NCBI RefSeq assembly: GCF_001422725.1
Contig: NZ_LMMA01000033.1
Coordinates: 62,001-126,000 of the forward strand
Direction of reading: 5' to 3'
From: Flavobacterium sp. Leaf82
Lineage (GTDB): Bacteria; Bacteroidota; Bacteroidia; Flavobacteriales; Flavobacteriaceae
Length of the DNA: 64,000 nucleotides
In this document: positions 40,940-49,256 of the stretch, one piece after another
Layout of the letters: every line of letters begins with the position of its first letter
Position numbering within the stretch: position 1 is the stretch's first letter
The notes under the pieces: generated by a model
Told to the model about the DNA's origin: nothing
The model's input: only the letters and a program-made list of their open reading frames with translations
Databases searched by the model: none
Made by a program: the position numbers and the translations under genes

Positions 40940-43099
40940 ATGAAAACCAATTTTACTTTAATTTTATTATTACTTACTTCTTTCATTTATGCCCAGAACA
41001 CTATTTCTGGGAAAGTAGTAGATCAAAAAGGCAAACCGGTTCCGGGCGCAAATATTTATATAGACGGAACTTATGACGGAGCAACAAGTTCTGAAACAGG
41101 AGATTTTTCTTTTGAAACAACCACAACAGGAAATCAGAATTTGGTGGTTAGTTTTTTGCTTTATGAAACATTCAAAAAAGAAATTGATGTTACCAATTAT
41201 AAAGATCAAACCGTAAAGCTTCGAGAAAATGTAAATGCACTTGACGCTGTTGTGATTACCGCAGGAACTTTAGAATCAGGAGATAAAGCAAGGGTTTCTG
41301 TTTTAAAACCATTAGATATTGTAACAACAGCAGGTTCTGCCGGAAATATAATTGCAGCTTTGCAAACTTTACCAGGAACACAAAACGTTGGCGAAGATGG
41401 CCGTTTATTTGTTCGTGGAGGTGAAGCCAGCGAAACGCAAACCTTTGTTGACGGACTTCGTGTAGCGCAGCCATATGGCGCAACAACTAATAATTTACCA
41501 ACCAGAAGCAGGTTTTCGCCTTTTTTATTTAGCGGAATTGCTTTTTCAACCGGAGGATATTCAGCAGAATATGGTGAAGCTTTGTCAAGTGTTTTATTAT
41601 TGAATACACAAGATGAACCGGACCAAAATAAAACTGATATTGCTTTAATGACCGTAGGTTTAGGAATTGGAAATACGCAAAAATGGAAAAAAAGTTCGTT
41701 TAGTATTAATACCAATTATATAAATCTTGCTCCATATCAGGCTGTAATTCCTCAAAATGTAGACTGGAATAATCCGTATCAGTCTTTGGGCGGCGAAGCA
41801 GTTTACAGATATCATTTTGAAAGAGGTATTTTTAAATTATATGCCGCTTTTGATGCTGAAAAATTCGATTTGAACCAGAAGAATGTAAATTTTGCAAATC
41901 CAATCAGAACAGATTTAAACAATAATAATTTTTATCTGAATGCGTCTTACAAAGGAGATTTTGGAACAGGATGGCAACTTACCTCCGGAATTAGTTATGG
42001 TTACAGCAATAACAAAGTCAAATATGATATAAATGATGTTGACAGCAACGAAAATGCAGCACAGCTGAAATTGAAATTGAGAAAAAACATCTCTAATTAT
42101 TTTAAATTGTCTTTTGGAGTCGACTATTTTATTACCAAATACAATGAAAATTATACGGATAATGTTTCTATAAAAACGGCAAACGGTTATGACTCAAATA
42201 TTGCCGCTTTTTATACAGAAGGAGATATTTTATTCTCGAAAAAGCTGGCTGCAAAAGTAGGATTCAGACTTTCGAATAATAATTTGCTAGACGAAACTAA
42301 TATTGCACCAAGGGCTTCAATTGCTTATAAAGTTTCTAAAAGCAGTCAGTTTTCATTTGCTTATGGAGATTTTTCTCAAACTCCCGTGGTTGATTATATT
42401 AAATATTCTAAATACCATCAATTCGAAAGTGAAAAAGCAAAACATTATATCCTGAATTATCAGTTTACTAAACCAGATCAGACTTTTAGAGCAGAAGCTT
42501 ATTATAAAGATTACAGCAATTTAGTTCAATACGATACCAGAGATATTCAGTACAATTCGGTTTTCAATAACAACGGTTCCGGTTATGCAAAAGGTTTGGA
42601 TTTGTTTTGGAGAGACAGTAATTTATATAAAAACCTGGAATATTGGATATCCTATTCTTACATTGATTCAGAAAGGCAATACAAGAATTTTCCAAACATG
42701 GCGACTCCAAATTTCGTAGCCAATCATAGTTTATCCATCGTAACCAAATATTTTATTACAGATTGGAAATCGCAAATAGGTTTCACCAACAGTTACAGTT
42801 CAGGAAGACCGTATAACGATCCAAATCAAACGCAGTTCATGAACGGAAAAACAAAATCATACAATAGTTTGAGTTTTAACTGGGCATATTTGTTGACTAC
42901 CCAAAAAATCCTTTATTTCTCTGTTTCGAATGTATTGGGAACTCAAAATGTTTTTGGTTACGATTACGCAAAATTACCTGATCCAAATGGAGTTTACCAA
43001 AGACAAGCGGTTGTACCAAACGCAGACAGATTCTTTTTCGTAGGCTTCTTCTGGACAATCAGCGATAACAAAAATGAGAATCAATTGAAAAATTTGTAA
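40940..43099 (+). CDS. TonB-dependent outer-membrane receptor
   Basis: A 719-residue receptor: signal peptide (IYAQ, about 19), a carboxypeptidase regulatory-like domain (about 20-95, ISGKVVDQKGKPVPGANIYIDG), a plug (about 105-225, VVITAGTLESGDKARVS, DGRLFVRGGEASETQTFVDGLRV) and a beta-barrel ending in FFFVGFFWTISDN. It lacks a SusD partner, so it is not a typical SusC; in this lineage such small receptors often take up metal chelates, vitamins or peptides. Ligand not determinable. A palindromic octamer element begins directly after the stop codon. Confidence 0.92.
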   Translation: MKTNFTLILLLLTSFIYAQNTISGKVVDQKGKPVPGANIYIDGTYDGATSSETGDFSFETTTTGNQNLVVSFLLYETFKKEIDVTNYKDQTVKLRENVNALDAVVITAGTLESGDKARVSVLKPLDIVTTAGSAGNIIAALQTLPGTQNVGEDGRLFVRGGEASETQTFVDGLRVAQPYGATTNNLPTRSRFSPFLFSGIAFSTGGYSAEYGEALSSVLLLNTQDEPDQNKTDIALMTVGLGIGNTQKWKKSSFSINTNYINLAPYQAVIPQNVDWNNPYQSLGGEAVYRYHFERGIFKLYAAFDAEKFDLNQKNVNFANPIRTDLNNNNFYLNASYKGDFGTGWQLTSGISYGYSNNKVKYDINDVDSNENAAQLKLKLRKNISNYFKLSFGVDYFITKYNENYTDNVSIKTANGYDSNIAAFYTEGDILFSKKLAAKVGFRLSNNNLLDETNIAPRASIAYKVSKSSQFSFAYGDFSQTPVVDYIKYSKYHQFESEKAKHYILNYQFTKPDQTFRAEAYYKDYSNLVQYDTRDIQYNSVFNNNGSGYAKGLDLFWRDSNLYKNLEYWISYSYIDSERQYKNFPNMATPNFVANHSLSIVTKYFITDWKSQIGFTNSYSSGRPYNDPNQTQFMNGKTKSYNSLSFNWAYLLTTQKILYFSVSNVLGTQNVFGYDYAKLPDPNGVYQRQAVVPNADRFFFVGFFWTISDNKNENQLKNL

Positions 43100-43203
43100 A
43101 AGGAGGTACAAAGTGACAAAGGCTCAGAGGTACAAAGTTTTTAACTTATTGAGATTTAAAGAATTTAAAAGAAAACCTTTGCCACTCTGAACCTTTGTTC
43201 CTC
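43100..43203. repeat. Octamer-type hairpin element after the TonB receptor
   Basis: Forward units (GGTACAAA, GTGACAAA, GGCTCAGA, GGTACAAA) start at the receptor stop codon; inverse units (CTTTGCCA, CTCTGAAC, CTTTGTTC) end at 43203, about 40 nt further on. The arms pair imperfectly. Nothing else is recognised to 43378. Confidence 0.75.
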
Positions 43204-43378
43204 AAAAGAATAACAATTCAGTCGCAAAAATCAACAACTCAGTATTATTTAATTTTAAAACAATAAAAACCAACATACTTTTGAAGTATAAATTAACAAA
43301 CAGAGTTTCATTTCATCAATCAAAAAACTTGAAACTTTAAACTTGAAACAAATATTAACACTATCAAAAAAAAGAACC

Positions 43379-43786
43379 ATGACCAAAATTATTACAATAA
43401 TCACATTATTTATCTGCAGTCTTATATCTGCTCAAAATGTAAAACTAACCGTTTCTGTTTCGGGTTTAAAAAATAATGCAGGAACTGTTAAAGTAGGTTT
43501 GTATAACTCAGACGGTACATTTCTTAAAACAACGTATAAAAGTGTTGGGTCTGAAATTAAAAATAACAAAGTAGTTGTGACATTCGACAATCTTCCCGCG
43601 GGAGAATATGCAATTTCGACTTATCACGATGAAAATAATAACGGAAAACTCGATAAAAATATGATGGGAATTCCTTCTGAAGATTATGCAGCTTCGAATA
43701 ATGCAAAAGGATTTATGGGACCGCCGTCGTATAAAGATGCTAAATTTGCCATTGCGAAAGATTCAAAAATTGAAATTACATTATAA
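43379..43786 (+). CDS. DUF2141-domain periplasmic protein
   Basis: A 135-residue protein. An upstream TTG (43343) would add twelve residues, but the ATG at 43379 gives a clean signal peptide (MTKIITIITLFICSLISAQ). The mature part has the DUF2141 pattern: VSGLKNNAGTVKVGLYNSDGTF, FDNLPAGEYAISTYHDENNNGKLDKNMMGIPSEDYAASNN, ending with a YKDAKFAI strand. DUF2141 proteins are small Ig-like periplasmic proteins of unknown function, often next to TonB receptors. Confidence 0.9.
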   Translation: MTKIITIITLFICSLISAQNVKLTVSVSGLKNNAGTVKVGLYNSDGTFLKTTYKSVGSEIKNNKVVVTFDNLPAGEYAISTYHDENNNGKLDKNMMGIPSEDYAASNNAKGFMGPPSYKDAKFAIAKDSKIEITL

Positions 43787-43834
43787 TAATAACGAACAAA
43801 ACAATTTAAAACAACCATTTTAATTATTTATAAA

Positions 43835-44458
43835 ATGAAAAAAATCATCACTTTAGTAGCATTATTTGTAGTCGTAGTAAGTTCTGCACAAACACAGTTT
43901 GAACAAGGAATGGGAAAAGCTTTCGGACTTTGGAAAGAAGGAAAGAACACAGAAGCATCTGCATTATTTGAAAGAATTGCTGCGGCAGAAAAAACAAGTT
44001 ATTTGCCTAATTATTATGTAGCTTTAATCAACACTACATCAGCTTTTAGCGAAAAAGATAAAACAAAAATCGATTTGTTATTGACAAAAGCACAAGACGC
44101 ACTAGATATTGAATTGATTAAAGATCAAAACAATGCCGAATTATACGCCATGCAGGCTTTGATTTACACAGGTTATGTAGTTGCAGATCCAATGACTAAC
44201 GGAATGAAATATTCGGCTAAAGTGATGGAAGCTTATGCAAAAGGAAAAGCGATCGATCCAAATAACCCGAGAATTGTTTTTGGAGAAGCTGATTACGCAT
44301 TAGGCGGTGCAAAATGGACAGGTGTTGACACAAAACCACTTTGTGCGCAAGTTGATAAAGCTGTTGAACTTTTTGCTACTTTTAAACCGGCAACTCCTTT
44401 TTCGCCAAAATGGGGATTAGACAGAGCTTTGGAAACTCAAAAAAATTGTAAAAAATAA
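43835..44458 (+). CDS. Secreted TPR-like protein, unknown function
   Basis: A 207-residue protein with a signal peptide (VVVVSSAQ, about 19) and helical repeats resembling tetratricopeptide units: AFGLWKEGKNTEASALFERIAA, PNYYVALINTTSAF, and ELYAMQALIYTGYVVADPMTNG. The C-terminus has a GPAYALGGA-like motif (ADYALGGAKW). No catalytic residue is evident. It follows the DUF2141 gene by 48 bp and precedes the LytS-type kinase by 22 bp, so probably lies in the same operon. Confidence 0.8.
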   Translation: MKKIITLVALFVVVVSSAQTQFEQGMGKAFGLWKEGKNTEASALFERIAAAEKTSYLPNYYVALINTTSAFSEKDKTKIDLLLTKAQDALDIELIKDQNNAELYAMQALIYTGYVVADPMTNGMKYSAKVMEAYAKGKAIDPNNPRIVFGEADYALGGAKWTGVDTKPLCAQVDKAVELFATFKPATPFSPKWGLDRALETQKNCKK

Positions 44459-44480
44459 AATTAAATAAAAGCAAATTATA

Positions 44481-45839
44481 ATGAAAGATCATAGAAACTC
44501 ATTTTCTAGTTTAAAAAGTGGAACAATAATTTGTTTCAGGATTTCTATGGTCTTTACAGTAATATTCTCTGCTTTTTTAGGAGCTGATTTTAATGTAAAA
44601 AATGTAGCAATTACGTTCTTTTTAAGCTGTTTGTATTCATTTGGACTAGGTTTTGGTAATGGATTTTTAAACGTTCTTTTAGATAAAAAATGGGATTGGC
44701 TCGAACAAACAAATCTCAGGGTTTATTACGGAATTCTGGTTACGGTTCTCTACACCGTTCCAGCAGTTTTAGGAATCAATTATATAATTTTTGTTGTAAT
44801 TCAGCATTTACCTCTGGAAAGGTTTTTTAATGAAAGAATGATCTGGGTTCACCTTTTTTATATCATTTTGTCTTTAGGAGTTTCTACTTTCTTGCAAGCC
44901 AGAAGCTTTATGGTAAAATGGAAACAAGCATCAAAATTTGAAATCACACAACAAAAGATTATTGCAGGAACGGCAAGTGCTAAATTCGAAAGTTTAAAAA
45001 ATCAGATTGATCCACATTTTCTTTTTAATAGTTTAAACGTTTTAAGTTCTTTAATCGAAGAAAATCCGGATAATGCGCAGCGATTTACAACTTCTTTGTC
45101 TAAAATTTATCGCTATGTTTTAGAGCAAAAAGATAAAGAACTGGTATCTGTAGAAGATGAATTATCATTTGCAAAAACCTATATGAATTTGTTGAAAATG
45201 CGTTTCGAGAATAGTTTGTTTTACGAATTGCCAACAACAAATATAAATCCGGATGCAAAAGTGGTTCCGTTATCGTTGCAGCTTTTATTAGAGAATACAG
45301 TAAAACACAATGTTGTAAGCGAGCAAAAACCATTGCATATCAGAATTTTTATTGATGGAGATTATCTGGCAATTCAGAATGATTTTCAAAAGAAAGAAGT
45401 TCTACAAGACAGGCAAGGGGTTGGTTTGCAGAATATTGTCAATCGATACGGAATTATAACGAACAGAAAAGTATTGATTGAACAAAACGAGAAAAATTTC
45501 ACAGTCAAAATTCCAATTTTAACCAAACAAGTTACAGTTATGGAAACAAGTGCAGAATACAGCGATGAAAATAAAGCTTATTTCAGAGCTAAAAAAAGAG
45601 TAGAAGAGTTAAAAGGATTCTATGCAAATATCATATCATATTGTTGCGTAATTCCGTTTTTGATATTTATAAATTTAAGATTCTCTCCCGGATTTCAATG
45701 GTTTTGGTTTTCGGCTTTAGGTTGGGGATTTGGAATTACGATGCATGCTTTTAAGGTTTTTGGTTACAGCTCAGATTGGGAAGAACGAAAAATCAGAGAG
45801 ATTTTAGAAAAAGAAAATAACAAGCAAAGCTGGAAATAG
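44481..45839 (+). CDS. LytS/YehU-type sensor histidine kinase with C-terminal 2TM domain
   Basis: A 452-residue kinase. Four N-terminal membrane segments (about 17-150), then the LytS-family phosphoacceptor block with H179 in QIDPHFLFNSLNVLSSL, an HATPase with LLLENTVKHNVV, and a compact G-box region (GVGLQNIVNRYG). Unusually, residues about 365-452 add a 2TM domain (YFRAKKRVEELKGFYANI, two hydrophobic helices, DWEERKIREILEKENNKQSWK) after the ATPase. The following three small genes encode the same domain alone. The partner regulator is the LytTR protein at the end of the operon. Confidence 0.92.
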   Translation: MKDHRNSFSSLKSGTIICFRISMVFTVIFSAFLGADFNVKNVAITFFLSCLYSFGLGFGNGFLNVLLDKKWDWLEQTNLRVYYGILVTVLYTVPAVLGINYIIFVVIQHLPLERFFNERMIWVHLFYIILSLGVSTFLQARSFMVKWKQASKFEITQQKIIAGTASAKFESLKNQIDPHFLFNSLNVLSSLIEENPDNAQRFTTSLSKIYRYVLEQKDKELVSVEDELSFAKTYMNLLKMRFENSLFYELPTTNINPDAKVVPLSLQLLLENTVKHNVVSEQKPLHIRIFIDGDYLAIQNDFQKKEVLQDRQGVGLQNIVNRYGIITNRKVLIEQNEKNFTVKIPILTKQVTVMETSAEYSDENKAYFRAKKRVEELKGFYANIISYCCVIPFLIFINLRFSPGFQWFWFSALGWGFGITMHAFKVFGYSSDWEERKIREILEKENNKQSWK

Positions 45840-45841
45840 TC

Positions 45842-46171
45842 ATGGAACCAAATTGCAACAAAGACCATGAAAACTTTGAATTTGAAGAATTTTTCAGCAA
45901 AAAGGTTATTAAACTTAAGTCCTTTTATATTCATGCTTTTATTTATACTATTGGATTAATTGCTTTTGTTCTAAAAGAATATTACGGAGTGCCTCTGAAT
46001 TTCTTTCCAATAAAATATTTAAATAGTGTAGTCATGATAATCTGGACGAGTGTATTTTTAGTTTCGGCTATTGATTTGTTTGCCTCTTATAAAATCTTTA
46101 ATGAAGAATGGGAGGAACGTAAAATGAAAAGTATTTTAGAGAAAAAAGTAAAAAAACAAAAATGGGAGTAA
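45842..46171 (+). CDS. 2TM-domain protein, paralogue 1
   Basis: A 109-residue protein with two membrane helices (about 27-44 and 57-78) followed by FNEEWEERKMKSILEKKVKKQKWE. The two-helix block plus a basic amphipathic tail ending in KW is the same module as the kinase C-terminus. It starts 2 bp after the kinase stop codon. Confidence 0.85.
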   Translation: MEPNCNKDHENFEFEEFFSKKVIKLKSFYIHAFIYTIGLIAFVLKEYYGVPLNFFPIKYLNSVVMIIWTSVFLVSAIDLFASYKIFNEEWEERKMKSILEKKVKKQKWE

Positions 46172-46173
46172 TC

Positions 46174-46479
46174 ATGGAAGTAAATTTAAACGAAGAGGAC
46201 AAATATTATATTGCAAAAAAGAAAGTCGAAAATATTAAGGGATTTTACGGAAATCTGACTTCTTTTTTATTAGTAAACGCAATTTTGATTTTTATCAATT
46301 TATATACATCACCTAATCATTTGTGGTTTTACTGGCCTTTGATGTGGTGGGGATTTGGAGTTGTTTTTCATGGATTAAAGGTTTTTGAAGTATTTCCGGT
46401 TCTTGGAAAAGGATGGGAAGAAAGAAAAATCCAGGAATTGATGGAAAAAGAAAGACAGAATAAAAATAAATGGCAATAA
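46174..46479 (+). CDS. 2TM-domain protein, paralogue 2
   Basis: A 101-residue protein from the ATG at 46174; another in-frame ATG at 46162 overlaps the end of paralogue 1 and would add four residues. Its sequence, YYIAKKKVENIKGFYGNLTSFLLVNAILIFINL ... GWEERKIQELMEKERQNKNKW, is closest to the kinase C-terminal domain. Two membrane helices; unknown function. Confidence 0.85.
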   Translation: MEVNLNEEDKYYIAKKKVENIKGFYGNLTSFLLVNAILIFINLYTSPNHLWFYWPLMWWGFGVVFHGLKVFEVFPVLGKGWEERKIQELMEKERQNKNKWQ

Positions 46480-46495
46480 TTTAATTTATGATAAA

Positions 46496-46882
46496 ATGGG
46501 AAGATTTAGACAACGTATGTATGAAGATTACAGACACGAATTTAGTACAGATGAAAGTTATAATGTTGCGTACAAAAAAGTAAAAAAGATAAAAGGATTT
46601 TATTCGCATTTGAAAGTTTACATTTTAGTAAATATTATTATCATTGTTTCAAGCCTGAATAGAACTTATCTTGGAAGTCATTTTTTTGCAGGAAATCATG
46701 TTGAAGTAAGAGGTTTTAGAGATTGGGAGATTTATTCGACAGCATTTTATTGGGGAATAGCGTTGCTGATACATGCATTTGCAGTGTTTGGTCCAAATAT
46801 TTTCTTTAGTGACAATTGGGAGCAAAAGAAAATCCAAAAATATATGGATAAAGATGCTCAGAATAAAAATAAATGGGAGTAA
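46496..46882 (+). CDS. 2TM-domain protein, paralogue 3
   Basis: A 128-residue protein: VAYKKVKKIKGFYSHLKVYILVNIIIIVSSL, then a loop of about 25 residues not seen in the other copies, a second membrane helix (AFYWGIALLIHAFAVFG) and NWEQKKIQKYMDKDAQNKNKWE. Same family, with a longer inter-helix loop. It begins 16 bp after paralogue 2. Confidence 0.83.
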   Translation: MGRFRQRMYEDYRHEFSTDESYNVAYKKVKKIKGFYSHLKVYILVNIIIIVSSLNRTYLGSHFFAGNHVEVRGFRDWEIYSTAFYWGIALLIHAFAVFGPNIFFSDNWEQKKIQKYMDKDAQNKNKWE

Positions 46883-46911
46883 TTTTAGACTGAATTTTTG
46901 CATTGTATTAA

Positions 46912-47679
46912 ATGACCACATTAATTATAGAAGACGAAAAACCCGCAGCAAGATTATTGCAACGAAAACTCGAAAAGTTAGATATTGCCGTAGAAACCAT
47001 GTTGCACTCTGTAGAAGAATCAATTCATTGGTTTACCAATAATGAACATCCTGATTTAATTTTTCTGGATATTCAGTTGTCAGACGGTTTGTCGTTTGAA
47101 ATTTTCGAAAAAATAAACATTCAAAGTGCCATTATTTTTACAACTGCTTATGATGAATATGCTTTAAAGGCATTCAAACTAAATAGTATCGATTATCTTT
47201 TAAAACCAATTGACGAAGATGATTTAGAAATTGCCGTTACGAAATTTAAATCCCGAATTCCTAAAACCGATTCAGGAAATCAAAACCTTCAGCTTGATTT
47301 TGAGCAGATACGACAAATGTTGTCTAATCCTTTCGAAAAGAATTATAAAAAACGATTCACCGTTAAAATTGGTCAGCATTTAAAAGTGATTACCACTGAT
47401 GAAATTGAATGTTTTTTTAGTGAAAACAAGGGAACTTATATCCATACTTTCGATAATAGGAATTACTTAATCGATTCTACTTTAGAAGTTCTGGAGCAAG
47501 AACTGGATATGAAGGATTTCTTTCGTGTAAGCCGTAAATTTATTGTTCCGCTTACAGCAATAAAAGAAATTCAGGTATATACAAACTCCCGCTTAAAAGT
47601 GATTTTACCAACTTATAAAGAAGATGAAGTAATTGTAAGCCGCGAGAAAGTGCAGGATTTTAAGGCTTGGCTTGGATAA
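46912..47679 (+). CDS. LytTR-family response regulator
   Basis: A 255-residue regulator: receiver domain with acidic EDE at 8-10, phospho-acceptor D53 in FLDIQLSDG, T/A and K in TTAYDEYALKAFKLNSIDYLLKPID; then a LytTR DNA-binding domain (about 145-255, RFTVKIGQHLKVITTDEIECFFSENKGTYIHT, VSRKFIVPLTAIKEIQVYTNSRLKVIL). It completes the operon that began with the LytS kinase and is its expected partner. Possible targets are not shown by the sequence. Confidence 0.95.
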   Translation: MTTLIIEDEKPAARLLQRKLEKLDIAVETMLHSVEESIHWFTNNEHPDLIFLDIQLSDGLSFEIFEKINIQSAIIFTTAYDEYALKAFKLNSIDYLLKPIDEDDLEIAVTKFKSRIPKTDSGNQNLQLDFEQIRQMLSNPFEKNYKKRFTVKIGQHLKVITTDEIECFFSENKGTYIHTFDNRNYLIDSTLEVLEQELDMKDFFRVSRKFIVPLTAIKEIQVYTNSRLKVILPTYKEDEVIVSREKVQDFKAWLG

Positions 47680-47754
47680 ATCGTATTTAATCCGGTTGAA
47701 CAATATTAGCCATTCCTACGGAATTTGATCTAACATGAAAGAGCCGTAGGCTCG

Positions 47755-47789
47755 AATTATTTTGTAGAGCCGGATTTCAATCCGGTTAA
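47755..47789. repeat. ATTAT-TTGTA-GGATTTCAATCC dispersed repeat
   Basis: ATTATTTTGTAGAGCCGGATTTCAATCCGG is close to a copy at 52113-52150 (ATTATATTGTAAGAAGGGATTTTAATCCC). The rest of 47680-47825 holds another AATCCGG stretch (47691-47697) and the palindrome GAGCCGTAGGCTC; no gene. Confidence 0.6.
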
Positions 47790-47825
47790 CACAAAGATTA
47801 GACAAATATTTAGCATCAATTACAA

Positions 47826-47858
47826 ATAAAAAAATCCTTCGGCTGAAGGATTTTTTTA
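47826..47858. terminator. Bidirectional terminator between lytTR and ctaA
   Basis: Arms AATCCTTC and GAAGGATT (loop GGCT) with A and T runs on both sides, between converging genes. Confidence 0.88.
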
Positions 47859-47872
47859 TTTACAGTTATTTT

Positions 47873-48898
47873 TTATTTACTCAATCTGTGCAAAGTAAAA
47901 GTCATGGCGCTTAAAAGGAAGAAAGCCATAATTTGGTGAATTAAGCCTAATGCCAGCGGAACACTATATAAAAGTGTAAAAACACCCAATGCAAACTGGA
48001 TAAATACAAATACAACTAAAGTTTTAATTCCGTTTGACTGTGTTCTGGTAAGCGCAAATTTTGTGCTTTTGTAATATAAAAACAGAATAAAAGCCACAAC
48101 AACATAAGCAAAAGTTCTGTGTACAAACTGAACTCCGCTTTTACCTTCTATTAAATTCTTGACCAAAGTAGATTGTTCTATAAAAACAGAATCATGTATA
48201 AATTGTCCGTCACTCATTAAAGGCCAGTGATTGTGAATTAATCCGGCATTTAATCCGGCAACAAATCCACCATAAATGATTTGAATTAACAAAGCTACAA
48301 GTGCAAAACGTGCAATATTACGAAGCGGAATTACTTTAGTTATGGTTCTTTCAGGATAAATTAAATCTAGTGCAACCCACAAAGTATATGCAAAAGTGAT
48401 AAAGGCAAAAGTTAAGTGTAGTGATAGTCTGAAATGGCTAACATCAGGATTGTCAATTAATCCGCTACGAACCATAAACCAACCAAGGAAACCTTGAAAA
48501 CCTCCCATTGCCAGAAGAACAACACACTTTTTGATAGTATCGCGATCCAGTTTTTTTCTGATTAAGAAATAAACAAATGGTACAAAGAAAACCAATCCAA
48601 TAATTCTTCCTATAAAACGGTGAAACCATTCCCAGAAGTAAATAAATTTATAATCGGCTAATTGAAAATCGTTGTGAATATTGATTTTTTGATACTCAGG
48701 AAATTTCTTGTATTGCTCAAAAGCCTCATTCCATTTTGCATCAGTCAAAGGTGGAAAAGTATCGGTTACCAAATGCCAGTCTGTCATTGATAACCCTGAA
48801 TTGGTTAAACGGGTAATTCCGCCAACGACAACCATTAAAAACAATAAAACACAACCTGATAGTAACCAAATGATTACTGATTTATTCTCTTTTTTCAT
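47873..48898 (-). CDS. ctaA: Heme A synthase (COX15/CtaA)
   Basis: A 341-residue membrane protein with eight helices. Signature residues include GGITRLTNSGLSMTDWHLV at the first loop, EWFHRFIGRIIG, HFRLSLHLTFAF, GGFVAGLNAGLIHNHWPLM and VQFVHRTFAYVV. These carry the conserved histidines that bind heme. It hydroxylates heme O to heme A for cytochrome c oxidase. The ATG overlaps the TGA of the preceding broken gene (ATGA), so initiation may be coupled to it. Confidence 0.94.
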   Translation of the reverse strand: MKKENKSVIIWLLSGCVLLFLMVVVGGITRLTNSGLSMTDWHLVTDTFPPLTDAKWNEAFEQYKKFPEYQKINIHNDFQLADYKFIYFWEWFHRFIGRIIGLVFFVPFVYFLIRKKLDRDTIKKCVVLLAMGGFQGFLGWFMVRSGLIDNPDVSHFRLSLHLTFAFITFAYTLWVALDLIYPERTITKVIPLRNIARFALVALLIQIIYGGFVAGLNAGLIHNHWPLMSDGQFIHDSVFIEQSTLVKNLIEGKSGVQFVHRTFAYVVVAFILFLYYKSTKFALTRTQSNGIKTLVVFVFIQFALGVFTLLYSVPLALGLIHQIMAFFLLSAMTFTLHRLSK

Positions 48899-49256
48899 TC
48901 TTTTCCAATTAATTCGATTTCATTTTTTGTTTTGGAAATTCTTTTTAAATAGAATTTCGCGAAATATATATTTAATATAAAGCTTGAAGGGAATATAATA
49001 GCCCCAACAATAAACCTATAAGTATAACCTGTAGTGTCAATGTCAAGATTCAAAAAATCTATTAACACTGGACTTGTTATTATGACGGCAATAAGAAAGA
49101 TTATAGAACAGGGAAGAATAAGTGACATTATAAAATAAAACAATGTATGTTTGAAATGATATTTTCCAGTATTCTTTAGTTCTTTAAAAAATAAAAATTA
49201 GGATATACTACTATTGCTACCAGTAAAATTCTAAAAATTATTTTTAAAATATCCAT
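48895..49256 (-). pseudogene. Small three-helix membrane protein, frame broken at a slippery T-run
   Basis: Read on the minus strand, an ATG at 49254-49256 overlaps the cca stop codon by one base (TAATG). It encodes MDILKIIFRILLVAIVVYPNFYFLKN, then stops at 49176-49178. A -1 shift at the hexa-T tract (codons TAT TTT TTA) continues as FKELKNTGKYHFKH... through two more membrane helices to a TGA overlapping the ctaA ATG. The full product would be about 121 residues with three hydrophobic segments. The precise overlaps at both ends say this is a real gene. It is either a one-base deletion in a T7 tract (decay or sequencing error) or programmed -1 frameshifting, as T_TTT_TTA is a canonical slippery heptamer. 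Product unknown. Confidence 0.75.

Noticed and set aside
43343..43378. Longer start (TTG at 43343) for the DUF2141 gene
   Set aside because: The ATG at 43379 gives a standard signal peptide at the very N-terminus; the extra residues would precede it.
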